Shown here in pieces: positions 36,920-45,449 of a stretch of DNA of 64,000 bases. This DNA comes from Streptomyces lasiicapitis. Lineage in GTDB: Bacteria > Actinomycetota > Actinomycetes > Streptomycetales > Streptomycetaceae. The position numbers and the translations under genes were made by a program. The stretch covers positions 124,001 through 188,000 of the forward strand of contig NZ_BMNG01000005.1 in assembly GCF_014646335.1 (NCBI RefSeq). Reading direction: 5' to 3'. Below the pieces are notes generated by a model. That model was not told the origin of the DNA. It did no database searches and saw only the letters and a list, made by a program, of their open reading frames with translations. How positions within the stretch are numbered: the first letter of the stretch is position 1; the number at the start of each line of letters is the position of its first letter.

Positions 36920-38275
36920 GTGCGCCTGCGTACCACCGCCTTGCTGACCACCACCCTGACGGCCGTCGCACTCGTCCCCCTCGTGACGACGGCAGCGACG
37001 GCCGCCCCGTCCGCGCCCTCCAAGTACGCCGACGACTTCGACGGTGACGGCTACCGCGACTACGCGTCGGACGAGTCCAGCGACGGCAACAAGGGCGGAT
37101 CCGTCCGCGTCACCTTCGGCACGGCCACCGGACCCGGCACCCGGTCCCAGGTCGTCGACCAGGACAGCCCCGGTGTCCCCGGCGCCGACGAGCGGGGCGA
37201 CTCCTGGGCGGAGGGGCCCCGCGTCGCCGCGGACTTCGACCGCGACGGATACGGCGACCTCGCCGTCTCGGCCGTCGGCGAGAAGGTCGGCCGCAACCGC
37301 GGCCAGGGCGCGGTGACCGTGCTGTGGGGCTCGCCCACCGGTCTGTCCGGCGGCACGACGGTCCCCAACAAGGCCCCCGGCGCCCAGAAGTCCTTCGGCG
37401 GCAGCCTCGCGACCGGCGACTTCACCGGCGACGGCAGGCCGGACATCGCCGCGACCAACGGCGGCGCCGTCCACGTGTACAAGGGGGGCATCTCCCGTAC
37501 CGGAGTGGGTAGTTCCGTACAGCGCCTCGCCAAGCGCGGCCTCACCCCCGACGACCTGATCGCGGGCAAGGTCACCAAGGACTCCGCGACCGACCTGGTC
37601 GTCGTCGGCCAGGTGATCCAGGACTGGAAGGAGGTCGGCGACGCCTGGTTCGTCAAGGGCGGCCGGACCCTGAAGCCCGGCGCCACACGGCACCTCGGCC
37701 CGTACGCGGACAGCGCGGACGGAGTGATCGCCGACTTCGACAAGAACGGGTACGGCGACATCGCCATCGGCAACTACTCCGACTCCAAGCACAAGGGCGC
37801 CGTGACGGTGTGGCGCGGCGGCAGGAACGGCCCCGGCGCCGCGACCCGCATCACCCAGGGCACCTCCGGTGTCGCGGGCGCCCCGGAGAAGGGCGACCGG
37901 TTCGGAGGCTCCGTCTCCGCCGGCGACACCAACCGTGACGGCTACCAGGACCTGGCGATCGGCGTGGGCGACGAGGACATCGACCGCAAGTCGAACGCCG
38001 GCGGCGTCCACGTCCTGCGCGGCGGCGCGGGCGGCCTGAAGGGCACGGGCTCCAAGTGGTTCGCCCGCGACAGCGCGGGCGTACCGGGCGCCCTCAGCGA
38101 GTCGGGCCGCTTCGGCAGCACGGTCCGCCTGCGGGACTCCGACCGGGACGGCTACGCGGACCTGTACGTGGACGCCTCGTCCGACCCGGTCCGCCTGCCC
38201 GGCTCCGCGTCCGGGATCAAGGGCCGGGGAGCGTCCTGGGTGGACTACGGGATCGTCGGCGGCATCCTCCAGTAA
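36920..38275 (+). CDS. Secreted FG-GAP-repeat protein E
   Basis: Started at GTG 36920 (AAGGAGCCCAC upstream); 451 residues. Signal peptide VRLRTTALLTTTLTAVALVPL...ATAAP. Seven units: DFDGDG, DFDRDG, DFTGDG, a degenerate one (KVTKDS), DFDKNG, DTNRDG and DSDRDG. The gap to protein D is only 58 bases, so they may be co-transcribed. It ends in VGGILQ, not FG. The protein lacks any sorting signal. Confidence 0.82.
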   Translation: MRLRTTALLTTTLTAVALVPLVTTAATAAPSAPSKYADDFDGDGYRDYASDESSDGNKGGSVRVTFGTATGPGTRSQVVDQDSPGVPGADERGDSWAEGPRVAADFDRDGYGDLAVSAVGEKVGRNRGQGAVTVLWGSPTGLSGGTTVPNKAPGAQKSFGGSLATGDFTGDGRPDIAATNGGAVHVYKGGISRTGVGSSVQRLAKRGLTPDDLIAGKVTKDSATDLVVVGQVIQDWKEVGDAWFVKGGRTLKPGATRHLGPYADSADGVIADFDKNGYGDIAIGNYSDSKHKGAVTVWRGGRNGPGAATRITQGTSGVAGAPEKGDRFGGSVSAGDTNRDGYQDLAIGVGDEDIDRKSNAGGVHVLRGGAGGLKGTGSKWFARDSAGVPGALSESGRFGSTVRLRDSDRDGYADLYVDASSDPVRLPGSASGIKGRGASWVDYGIVGGILQ

Positions 38276-38309
38276 CCCCCACCCAACCCACGTAGCAAGC
38301 CGCCCACCC

Positions 38310-38323
38310 CACAACCTTTCCCC
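38310..38323 (+). promoter_or_regulatory. 14-mer shared upstream of two FG-GAP genes (copy 2)
   Basis: The same CACAACCTTTCCCC as at 29606-29619, here 57 bases before the FG-GAP gene at 38380. Confidence 0.3.
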
Positions 38324-38379
38324 AACCCCGCATGTCCCACAGGTGAAACCCCCGCGTCATCCAAAGACTTGGAGCACCT

Positions 38380-39867
38380 GTGCGCGCAAGAACCCTCGCC
38401 CTGGCCGCCGCCACGGCCCTCGCCGCGACCGGCCTCACCCTGCCGGTGGCCGCCTCTGCGGGCGCGGCCCCCGCCGAGGCCACGAAGCCCGCGAAGGCGG
38501 ACTTCAACGGCGACGGCTACGAGGACCTCGCCGTCGGCGTCCCCGCGGCGACCGTCGGCGGCAAGGCCAAGGCCGGGTACGTGAACGTGGTCTGGGGCGG
38601 CCCGCGCGGCCTGCACGCCAGTGGCAACGTACGCATCACGCAGTCCACGGCGAACGTCCCGGGCACCCCGGAGACCGGGGACCGGTTCGGCGCGGCCGTC
38701 GCCGTGACCGATGTGGACGGCAACGGGCACGCGGACCTGGCGATCGGCGCGCCCGGCGAGGACATCGACGGGCGCACCGACACCGGCAGCGTCACCGTCG
38801 TGTACGGCAAGCTGGGCGGCTTCGGCGAGGCCAACACCGCCGCGCGCGGCGAGAAGGCCAACGACCGGTACGGCAACGCCCTCGTCGCCGGGGACTTCAC
38901 CGGCGACACGGACGCGGACCTCGCGATCGGCGGCACCGACAAGGTCGTCGTCAACTACAACCCGCTCACCGACCGCACCCGGCCCGGCATGGCCGACCGC
39001 ATGGGCGGCCGCGCCCCCGTCCTGTCCACCGGGGACTACAACGCCGACGGGCTCACCGACCTCGCCGTCGCGTACTACACGAAGCAGCAGCCGTACACCC
39101 AGTCCCACGTCATGCTCTACCGCTACGACAAGCAGGAGGGCCGCCTCCTGCTCGACTGGTCCAACAGCAACGGCGCCACCTCCGCGTACGCCACCGGCGA
39201 CTTCAACGGCGACGGCCTCGACGACCTCGCACTCGGCAACTGCCGCGAGATAGCCGACGAGAACATCGACGACCCGTGCGGCCCCGAGGAGCTCACCAAG
39301 GGCGGCGGCGTCCACATCCGCTACGGCAACCCCAACGGCTCCTTCGGCTCCCGCAAGCAGACCTTCAACCAGGACACCCCGGGCGTCCCCGGCACCGCCG
39401 AGACCGGCGACGGCTTCGGCGAGACAGTCGCCGCAGCGGACGTCAACGGCGACGGCCGCGACGACCTGATCGTGGGAGCGCCCGGCGAGACCATCGGCAG
39501 CGGCACCGGCAAGAAGGCGGCGGGCACCGCCACCGTCCTGTTCGGCGACGACAAGGGCATCCTCAGCGCGGACGACGAGCTCGGCGACGGCATCGCCAAC
39601 GGCTACTCGTTCCACCAGGACACGTACCAGATCCCCGGCACCGCCGAGGCCGGCGACCGCTTCGGCGCGGCGCTCGACACGGGCGACTACGACAAGGACG
39701 GCACGCCCGACCTCGCCGTCGCCGCCCCCGGTGAGAACGCCTCGTCCGGCGGCGTCTGGGCCGCCCCCGGCGCCGTGCCGCCCGGCACCACCGCCCTCAC
39801 CCCCAACTCCCTTTCCCTTCCCGCCCCTTCGGCCCCGTTGACGTACGGAGCCGTACTCGGGCGCTAG
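38380..39867 (+). CDS. Secreted FG-GAP-repeat protein F
   Basis: GTG start with TTGGAGCACCT upstream, very similar to protein B. The 495-residue protein has signal peptide VRARTLALAAATALAATGL...ASAGAAP. Seven units: DFNGDG, DVDGNG, DFTGDT, DYNADG, DFNGDG, DVNGDG, DYDKDG. A Cys pair (NCREIADENIDDPCG) sits between the fifth and sixth units in a position where protein B also has two Cys. The C-terminus is YGAVLGR. It is the likely duplicate of protein B. Confidence 0.83.
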   Translation: MRARTLALAAATALAATGLTLPVAASAGAAPAEATKPAKADFNGDGYEDLAVGVPAATVGGKAKAGYVNVVWGGPRGLHASGNVRITQSTANVPGTPETGDRFGAAVAVTDVDGNGHADLAIGAPGEDIDGRTDTGSVTVVYGKLGGFGEANTAARGEKANDRYGNALVAGDFTGDTDADLAIGGTDKVVVNYNPLTDRTRPGMADRMGGRAPVLSTGDYNADGLTDLAVAYYTKQQPYTQSHVMLYRYDKQEGRLLLDWSNSNGATSAYATGDFNGDGLDDLALGNCREIADENIDDPCGPEELTKGGGVHIRYGNPNGSFGSRKQTFNQDTPGVPGTAETGDGFGETVAAADVNGDGRDDLIVGAPGETIGSGTGKKAAGTATVLFGDDKGILSADDELGDGIANGYSFHQDTYQIPGTAEAGDRFGAALDTGDYDKDGTPDLAVAAPGENASSGGVWAAPGAVPPGTTALTPNSLSLPAPSAPLTYGAVLGR

Positions 39868-39875
39868 CCACCACC

Positions 39876-39928
39876 GCTGACCTGGGGCAACCCCGTCAGG
39901 GTCCCCCTAGGGGTTGTCACAGGTCAGC
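39876..39928 (+). terminator. Compound stem-loop after FG-GAP protein F
   Basis: GCTGACCTG pairs with CAGGTCAGC, and inside it CAACCCC pairs with GGGGTTG. Confidence 0.7.
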
Positions 39929-39993
39929 CGCAAACCCGCTCTCCTCCACAGGACGGACGACCGCACCCCGCCAGACCAGGTACGTTCGATTCC

Positions 39994-41070
39994 GTGGCTG
40001 GATTCAGGATCGGACGCGGCGGCCGGGACAACCGCGCACAGCAAGGACCCCGACAGGGCGGGCACCCGGGCCAGGGCCAGGGCGGTCCCGGCGGGCAAGG
40101 CGGATACGCCGCGCCCGGCGGGCACGGCGGTCAGGGCGGTCATCAGGGCGCACACCCCGGACCCCGGCAGGACCCGTACGGGCAGGCCCCCCAGGGCGGC
40201 GGCCCGGCGTACGGCTACCCGCCCGCGCCCGGCGGCGGCCGCCCGGCCCCGCAGCCCCCGTACGGCGGACAACCGCCCTACGGCGGCCAGGGCGGCGGCG
40301 GCCAGCACCACGGCGGCGCCCAGCAGTGGCCGCAGCCGCCGGGCGGCCAGGGCGAACCCGAGTACTTCGGCGGCGGACACGGCGGCCAGGGCGGGCACGG
40401 CGGACCCGCGGGCCACGACCCGTACGCCGCCAACAACCCCGGCAACACCCAGGCCTTCTCCCTGGGTGAGGACCCGTACAACAGCGGCGACACCTACCGC
40501 GCGGGCCAGGCCCCCGCGGGCCCCATCGGCCCGAAGCTCCACTGGAAGGACCTGCTCCGCGGCATCGTCTTCCGCCCCGGCCCGACCTTCCTCCAGATGC
40601 GGGACTACGCGATGTGGGCCCCGGCCGTCATCGTCACGTTCCTCTACGGCCTGCTCGCCGTCTTCGGCTTCGACGAGGCCCGCGAGGACGTACTCAACGC
40701 CACGCTGTCCACGGCGATCCCCTACGTCCTCACGACCGGCGTCGCCATCACCATCAGCGCGTTCATCCTCGGCATCGTCACGCACTCCCTCGCCCGCCAG
40801 TTCGGCGGCGACGGCGCGTGGCAGCCGACGGTCGGCCTCTCCATGCTGATCATGTCCATCACGGACGCCCCGCGCGTGGTCGTCGCCCTGTTCCTCGGCG
40901 GCGGCGCCACCTTCGTACAGATGCTGGGCTGGGCCACCTGGCTCGCCGCGGGCGCGCTGCTCACGATCATGGTGAGCAAGTCGCACGACCTGCCGTGGCC
41001 ACGGGCGCTCGGCGCGTCGGCGATCCAGCTCCTTGCGATCCTGTCGATCATCAAACTGGGTACGTTCTGA
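39994..41070 (+). CDS. YIP1-family membrane protein with Gly/Gln-rich N-terminus
   Basis: A 358-residue protein, GTG start. No Shine-Dalgarno, but TACGTT is 7 bases upstream (likely leaderless). Residues 1-160 are Gly, Gln, Pro and His-rich, disordered, with many GGQGG units and 'YGGQPPYGGQ' spacing. Residues 175-355 form a YIP1-type domain: LHWKDLLRGIVFRPGPTFLQMRDYAM, then five hydrophobic helices with IPYVLTTGVAITISAFILGI, VGLSMLIMSITDAPRVV and VQMLGWATWLAAGALL. The domain is of unknown function in bacteria. The terminator at 41097 separates it from the convergent phosphoribosyltransferase. Confidence 0.78.
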   Translation: MAGFRIGRGGRDNRAQQGPRQGGHPGQGQGGPGGQGGYAAPGGHGGQGGHQGAHPGPRQDPYGQAPQGGGPAYGYPPAPGGGRPAPQPPYGGQPPYGGQGGGGQHHGGAQQWPQPPGGQGEPEYFGGGHGGQGGHGGPAGHDPYAANNPGNTQAFSLGEDPYNSGDTYRAGQAPAGPIGPKLHWKDLLRGIVFRPGPTFLQMRDYAMWAPAVIVTFLYGLLAVFGFDEAREDVLNATLSTAIPYVLTTGVAITISAFILGIVTHSLARQFGGDGAWQPTVGLSMLIMSITDAPRVVVALFLGGGATFVQMLGWATWLAAGALLTIMVSKSHDLPWPRALGASAIQLLAILSIIKLGTF

Positions 41071-41096
41071 CGCTTGCGTACGTCCGTACGTCCCGT

Positions 41097-41150
41097 ACAC
41101 ACGCGAAGGGCCCCGGCGAGCCAGTGCTCGCCGGGGCCCTTCGCGTGTGT
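41097..41150. terminator. Bidirectional terminator with perfect 25-bp stem
   Basis: ACACACGCGAAGGGCCCCGGCGAGC and its exact complement, with a 4-base loop. It lies between convergent genes and ends both transcripts. Confidence 0.9.
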
Positions 41151-41164
41151 ATGAGAACTGACCG

Positions 41165-41662
41165 CTAGGCGTCGAGAACCTGCCCCTGCCGCTTCACGAC
41201 GGGCGGCTCGACACTCCACGGAAAGTTGATCCACTCATCCGTGCGCTTCCACACGTACTCGCACTTCACGAGCGAGTGGGACTTCTCATAGATGACCGCG
41301 GACCGGACCTCGGCGACGGCGTCGAGGCAGAAGTCGTGGACGAGCTTCAGCGTCTTGCCGGTGTCGGCGACGTCGTCGGTGATCAGCACCTTCTTGTCGG
41401 AGAAGTCGATGGCGTTGGGGACGGGAGCCAGCATGACCGGCATGTCCAGCGTGGTCCCCACCCCCGTGTAGAACTCCACATTCACCAGGTGGATGTTCTT
41501 GCAGTCGAGGGCGTACGCGAGGCCGCCCGCGACGAAGACGCCGCCGCGCGCGATGCTCAGCACGATGTCGGGCTCGTACCCGTCGTCGGCGATGGTCTGC
41601 GCGAGCTCGCGCACCGCGCCGCCGAACTTCTCGTACGAAAGGTTCTCGCGAACGTCACTCAT
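41165..41662 (-). CDS. Phosphoribosyltransferase
   Basis: Given the ATG at 41662 the product is 165 residues; a GTG at 41674 that overlaps the dcd stop (GTGA) is a possible start adding four residues. The PRPP-binding loop VLITDDVADTGKTL near residue 90 is typical of type I phosphoribosyltransferases, with a flexible loop (VEFYTGVGTTLDMPVM) and IARGGVFVAGGLAYAL. It likely uses hypoxanthine/guanine or xanthine; the substrate is not certain. It follows dcd on the same strand, linking it to nucleotide metabolism. Confidence 0.82.
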   Translation of the reverse strand: MSDVRENLSYEKFGGAVRELAQTIADDGYEPDIVLSIARGGVFVAGGLAYALDCKNIHLVNVEFYTGVGTTLDMPVMLAPVPNAIDFSDKKVLITDDVADTGKTLKLVHDFCLDAVAEVRSAVIYEKSHSLVKCEYVWKRTDEWINFPWSVEPPVVKRQGQVLDA

Positions 41663-41670
41663 GGAAGGGC

Positions 41671-42246
41671 TCACACCTGGGTCCGATGGAAATTGAGGAA
41701 GGAACGGGAGGCGGTGGGCCCGCGCTGGTTCTGGTAGCGCGACCCGTACCGCTCGGACCCGTACGGCGACTCGGCGGGCGAGCTCAGCCGGAACATGCAG
41801 AGCTGCCCGATCTTCATGCCCGGCCACAGCTTGATGGGCAGCGTGGCGAGGTTGGACAGCTCAAGGGTCACGTGACCGCTGAAGCCGGGGTCGATGAACC
41901 CGGCGGTGGAGTGGGTGACGAGGCCGAGCCGGCCGAGGCTGGACTTGCCCTCGAGGCGCGACGCGAGGTCGTCGGGCAGGGTGATGACCTCGTACGTCGA
42001 GGCGAGGACGAACTCACCGGGGTGGAGGATGAACGGCTCGTCCCCCTCCGGCTCGACGAGCCGGGTCAGATCCGCCTGCTCGACGGACGGGTCGATGTGC
42101 GGGTAGCGGTGATTCTCGAACACCCGGAAGTAGCGGTCGAGCCGCACGTCGATGCTCGACGGCTGCACCATGGATTCGTCGTAAGGATCGATCCGGACCC
42201 GCCCGGCGTCGATCTCGGCCCGGATGTCCTTGTCTGAGAGAAGCAC
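41671..42246 (-). CDS. dcd: dCTP deaminase
   Basis: A 191-residue trimeric-type dCTP deaminase, [21 protein letters not shown]. Family motifs: [36 protein letters not shown] with GHVTLELSN, whose Glu is the catalytic residue, and [11 protein letters not shown]. The protein is very similar to the M. tuberculosis enzyme, which also hydrolyses dUTP (dCTP to dUMP), so the same dual activity is plausible. The GTG has no ribosome site; TATCCT is 6 bases upstream (likely leaderless). Confidence 0.95.
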   Translation of the reverse strand: MLLSDKDIRAEIDAGRVRIDPYDESMVQPSSIDVRLDRYFRVFENHRYPHIDPSVEQADLTRLVEPEGDEPFILHPGEFVLASTYEVITLPDDLASRLEGKSSLGRLGLVTHSTAGFIDPGFSGHVTLELSNLATLPIKLWPGMKIGQLCMFRLSSPAESPYGSERYGSRYQNQRGPTASRSFLNFHRTQV

Positions 42247-42347
42247 GCACCGAGGATACGCAGAGCGCGCGGGACCGCCCCAATCGGACAGCCCCGCGCG
42301 CCTCGGTGACCGCGGCGTTCGCGGCCGGTTCAGCCTCGCTGGTGCGG

Positions 42348-42506
42348 CTACCGCTTCTGCAACTCCACCGGCACGGCGTGCCGCAGCCGCGCGCAGCGGG
42401 GACACCGGATGAGCCGGCCGGGACCGAGCCGGTCGGCCTGCTGCATCGGGAACGAAGTGGTGCTGAACACGTGCCCTTCGGCACAACGGACGACGGTGCG
42501 CTCCAT
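42348..42506 (-). CDS. 52-residue zinc-ribbon-like protein
   Basis: A very short gene: ATG 42506 with CGAGGACT upstream, product [20 protein letters not shown]... ending VELQKR. Two potential metal knuckles: CAEGH near residue 8 and CPRCARLRH near residue 37. This is the C-x-x-G-H...C-x-x-C pattern of small zinc ribbons. The frame has normal codon bias for this organism. It lies between dcd and the tRNA. Function unknown; nucleic-acid binding is only a guess. Confidence 0.65.
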   Translation of the reverse strand: MERTVVRCAEGHVFSTTSFPMQQADRLGPGRLIRCPRCARLRHAVPVELQKR

Positions 42507-42831
42507 CAAGTCCTCGGGTCCCTTCCCCAGAGCCGTTTCGCGAGAGCCACGAGCCGTACGGGAGCCGTGTCCGGCACCGCCGGACGACTCACGGCGAAAG
42601 CCACATTACGGGATCAAAGGGACGCCACTCCAGGCGGCACTCCGCACGTCCAGGTCCCACCCGAGGGCCCCGACCATCCCTCCCGAAGGGCCCCACCGTA
42701 CGCCCCAACTCCCTTCGCCCGCAGTCACGCAGACCGCACGCAGCGCAGCGGGGCCTGGGCGCGGCGGCGCTCTGGAGCTGGGATGGGGTAGAGTGTGCGA
42801 CGGTACGAAACCGGTTCAACCGGTGTATCGC
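42507..42831. other. Gene-free stretch before tRNA-Gly
   Basis: About 325 bases with no convincing gene. The right end should hold the tRNA promoter. No recombination site or repeats are obvious. Confidence 0.4.
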
Positions 42832-42905
42832 GCGGGTGTAGTTTAGTGGTAGAACATCAGCTTCCCAAGCTGAGAGTGCGAGTTCGATTCTCGTCACCCG
42901 CTCCA
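42832..42905 (+). tRNA. tRNA-Gly (anticodon CCC)
   Basis: A full cloverleaf: acceptor GCGGGTG/CACCCGC, D-arm with GTTTAGTGGTAGAAC, anticodon stem TCAGC/GCTGA with loop TTCCCAA (anticodon CCC), and T-arm GCGAG-TTCGATT-CTCGT. The 3' CCA is encoded in the DNA (42903-42905). It decodes GGG glycine codons, which are frequent in this GC-rich genome. A terminator follows. Confidence 0.97.
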
Positions 42906-42910
42906 GGATG

Positions 42911-42937
42911 CAGCCCCAGGTCACCGACCTGGGGCTG
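42911..42937 (+). terminator. Terminator after tRNA-Gly
   Basis: CAGCCCCAGGTC and its complement form a 12-bp stem around ACC, followed by GTTTGTT. Confidence 0.85.
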
Positions 42938-43009
42938 GTTTGTTGTACGGACCAGTGGGGCGCCCCGTAGCCCACGAGGCGCCCCACGTTGCGTGCCGAC
43001 TCTCCCCCC

Positions 43010-43856
43010 TCAGCGGGTCGTACCGTCCCCCGGCCACGTCTGCGGCAGCGGATCGACCGCCCTGGTCAGCGTGTACCGAAGGGCTTCGGCGAGCGCCGTG
43101 TCGACGGTGGCAGCCACCTGGCGTACCAGCTCTGAGCGCTCCCACAGCATCAGCGCCTGCGCCGCCGCGTCCCGAATCTGAGGGCGCCGGTCACCGATGG
43201 CGCCGACCAGCCCGGCCTCGGCCGGGTGGCTGTCGAGCACTGAAGCCGCTCCGGCGTGGTGCAGCCTTCGTACGGACTGGATCGCGTTCAGCCGGACATC
43301 AGTTGACGGATCATTCAGGACCTCGGACAACGGATCGAGGGCGGCCGGATCGGCAGTGTCGCCCAGGGCCATCGCCGCGGAGACTCGGACCGTGGTGTTG
43401 TCCGCCCGTAGGCGCAGGGTGTACCGCTCTACGGGCGGTGGGCTGAGGCGCTTGAGGCGGGTGTAGCCCCACGCCGACCTCGGGAAGGTGTCGGGGTACG
43501 CCAGGGCGCCCCGGCTCATGAGCTTGCGGAGCAGGCGGTTCTTCGGGGGGGCGGAGGTCCAGGAGGTCGCGGAAGGGGGCCACGTCCCGGTCCGGGTTCA
43601 GCTCTGCCGCGACTCGGATCGCCAGTCCGTGGAGGTCGGGTTCGTAGAGGTCGTCGAGATGGTCCAGTGCGGACAGGCGCGTGACGAAGCACATGACGGC
43701 GGCGTCGGCTCGGGGGCCGCCGAGCGTGTGGAGGGCCAGCAGAGCTCTGCGGAAGTCTTTCTTCCGGTCACGGTCACGGTCGCTGAGCAGGGTGGTTTCG
43801 GCCTCTTCAGGGCTCAGGACGGCATCGGCATCAGCCTCTTCGGGGGTGCTTGTCAT
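43010..43856 (-). pseudogene. HEAT-repeat protein gene split by a frameshift
   Basis: Read from ATG 43856 the product is MTSTPEEADADAVLSP... with FRRALLALHTLGGPRADAAVM and LAIRVAAELNPDRDVAPFRDLLDLRPP. At the homopolymer of seven G (43545-43551; C7 on the coding strand) the frame is lost, and the continuation appears in the neighbouring frame as KNRLLRKLMSRGALAYPDTF..., LRADNTTVRVSAAMALGDTADPAALDPLSEVLNDPSTDVRLNAIQSVRRL, which are HEAT-like repeats, ending at 43010. With one C fewer the two halves join into about 280 residues. Either a real inactivating mutation, a phase-variable tract, or a sequencing error at the homopolymer. Function unknown. Confidence 0.7.
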
Positions 43857-44082
43857 GTCGGCCTGCCTGCCTGTCCTTCTCGTGTTCGTGCGCGCCCCGC
43901 GGAGGGGCGAGTTCGGGCCAACCCGCATGGTTTCGGCCGCCGATCGCCGGGAGTTGTCCGCGATCTCTCCCGGAATTGTCCGTGATCGGTAACGGAGGGA
44001 TCCCCGAGCCCCCGGGGCTCGTCCTGCGGGGTGGTCGGGAGGCGGCCGGAGATCGGCGGGGACTGTGTGGAGAGGGGCGGAC

Positions 44083-44856
44083 ATGGCACGGCATGGCGGC
44101 GGGCGGGGCTGGTACGGCAAGGTCGTCGGGGCGGCGCTCGGGGTGATGATGCTCGCCACCGGTGCTTCGGTGTGGACCGCGCAGGCCGGTGCCGCGGACG
44201 AATCGGCGCCGCAGGCGGACGCGCCGGCCAAGCCCGGCAGTGACGTCAAGCCGGTCTCCGCGACCATCGCGCACGCCTCCGACGCGGGCAAGCGCGGCGT
44301 CAACATCACCATCGACGACGGCCCCGACCCCAAGTGGACCCCTCAAATGCTCGACCTGCTGCGGCAGTACGACGTGAAGGCCACGTTCTGCATGGTCGGT
44401 ACGCAGGCGCAGGCCCACCCCGACCTCGTGAAGAAGGTGGTCGCCGCCGGGCACCGGCTCTGCGACCACTCGGTCTCGCACAACACCGCCATGGACAAGG
44501 AATCCGGGACCTACCAGTCCCAGCAGATCCTCGACGCCGAACGCATGATCACCAAGGCCTCCGGGGGCGTACGGCCCATGTACTACCGCGCGCCCGGCGG
44601 CGCCTTCACCCCCGACAGCCGCAAGCTCGCCGCCTCCCGCGGCATGCGCCCGCTGGGCTGGAACGTCGACAGCAAGGACTTCGAACGCCCCGGTGCGGAC
44701 GCCATGGTCGCCACCGTCCAGCGGGAGTTGCCCAACGGCCCGACCGTCCTCTTCCACGACGCGGGCGGCGACCGCGCCCAGACCGTCGAGGCCCTGCGCC
44801 GCCTCCTGCCCTGGATGAAGCAGCAGGGCTACACCTTCGGCTTCCCGGTGCGCTGA
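44083..44856 (+). CDS. Secreted polysaccharide deacetylase (NodB/CE4)
   Basis: The ATG at 44083 has GAGAGG upstream; 257 residues. The N-terminal signal (GWYGKVVGAALGVMMLATGASVWTAQA) is followed by an Ala/Pro linker and a NodB domain from about 75: TIDDGPDP (motif 1; TFDDGP in most), HSVSHN (motif 2, metal His pair), RAPGG (motif 3), DSKDF (motif 4) and LFHDAGG (motif 5). The catalytic Asp and metal ligands are present. It probably removes acetyl groups from peptidoglycan or chitin-like polymers outside the cell. A terminator lies 22 bases after the stop. Confidence 0.88.
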   Translation: MARHGGGRGWYGKVVGAALGVMMLATGASVWTAQAGAADESAPQADAPAKPGSDVKPVSATIAHASDAGKRGVNITIDDGPDPKWTPQMLDLLRQYDVKATFCMVGTQAQAHPDLVKKVVAAGHRLCDHSVSHNTAMDKESGTYQSQQILDAERMITKASGGVRPMYYRAPGGAFTPDSRKLAASRGMRPLGWNVDSKDFERPGADAMVATVQRELPNGPTVLFHDAGGDRAQTVEALRRLLPWMKQQGYTFGFPVR

Positions 44857-44878
44857 GCCCCGGCCTCCCTCGCCGTGC

Positions 44879-44905
44879 AACCCCCGGGTCGTGGGCCCGG
44901 GGGTT
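44879..44905 (+). terminator. Stem-loop with T tract after the deacetylase gene
   Basis: AACCCCCGGG and CCCGGGGGTT (10 bp), 7-base loop, then TT. Confidence 0.85.
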
Positions 44906-44999
44906 TTCCGCTGCCCGGATGGGTGGGTGGGTGCGCCGAGGTGGAGATGGAGACGGCCGCCAAAAGGGCTTCCCCGCGGGGGCCGCTACCCTCGGACCC

Positions 45000-45434
45000 G
45001 TGAGCGGGGGTGACAGGCAGCGCATGGCGAACTTTCGCGTCAACCTCGTCCCGGCGGTGCTGGCCTTGGCCAACCCGCCGTGGCAGCGCGACGTGTGGCT
45101 GGACCCGTCGGTGTTCGAGAACCTGGACCACGTCTTCCACACGCTCTTCGACGACTTCTGCGATGCCGACGATCCGGAGCGCTACCTCGGCATCAGCCTG
45201 AGGACACAGGAAGAGGTCGAACTCATGCGGCAGCTCGGCGCCGCACTCGACGCCGCGATGGCCGACGCGCCCGGCGACACCGACGAGGAGTACCTCGCCA
45301 CGAGCGCGTGGCCGGACGTGGTGACCATCGCCGGACGCCTCGCACAGGTCATGGTCGCGAACGATCTGAGCGAACTCGTCGCGCTGCACGAGCCCGAGGC
45401 ATCGGCCGCCGCACCGCGGTTCCCCAAGGGTTAG
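45000..45434 (+). CDS. SCO4402-like conserved protein
   Basis: An acidic 144-residue protein. The GTG at 45000 lacks a ribosome site but is preceded by TACCCT at 7 bases (likely leaderless); ATG 45024 is the alternative and would start at MANFRVNLVPAVLALANPPWQ. The body contains NPPWQRDVWLDPSVFENLDHVFHTLFDDFCDADDPERYLGISLRTQEEVELM, a pattern I associate with SCO4402-type actinobacterial proteins of unknown function. No membrane segment or signal. It may be an immunity-like or regulatory protein, but nothing in the sequence shows this. Confidence 0.6.
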   Translation: MSGGDRQRMANFRVNLVPAVLALANPPWQRDVWLDPSVFENLDHVFHTLFDDFCDADDPERYLGISLRTQEEVELMRQLGAALDAAMADAPGDTDEEYLATSAWPDVVTIAGRLAQVMVANDLSELVALHEPEASAAAPRFPKG

Positions 45435-45449
45435 GGCCACACCCCGTGC

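Noticed and set aside
42832..43856. tRNA-Gly as an integration site for a mobile element with the broken HEAT gene
   Set aside because: No integrase, no repeat of the tRNA 3' end was found downstream, and codon use is normal.
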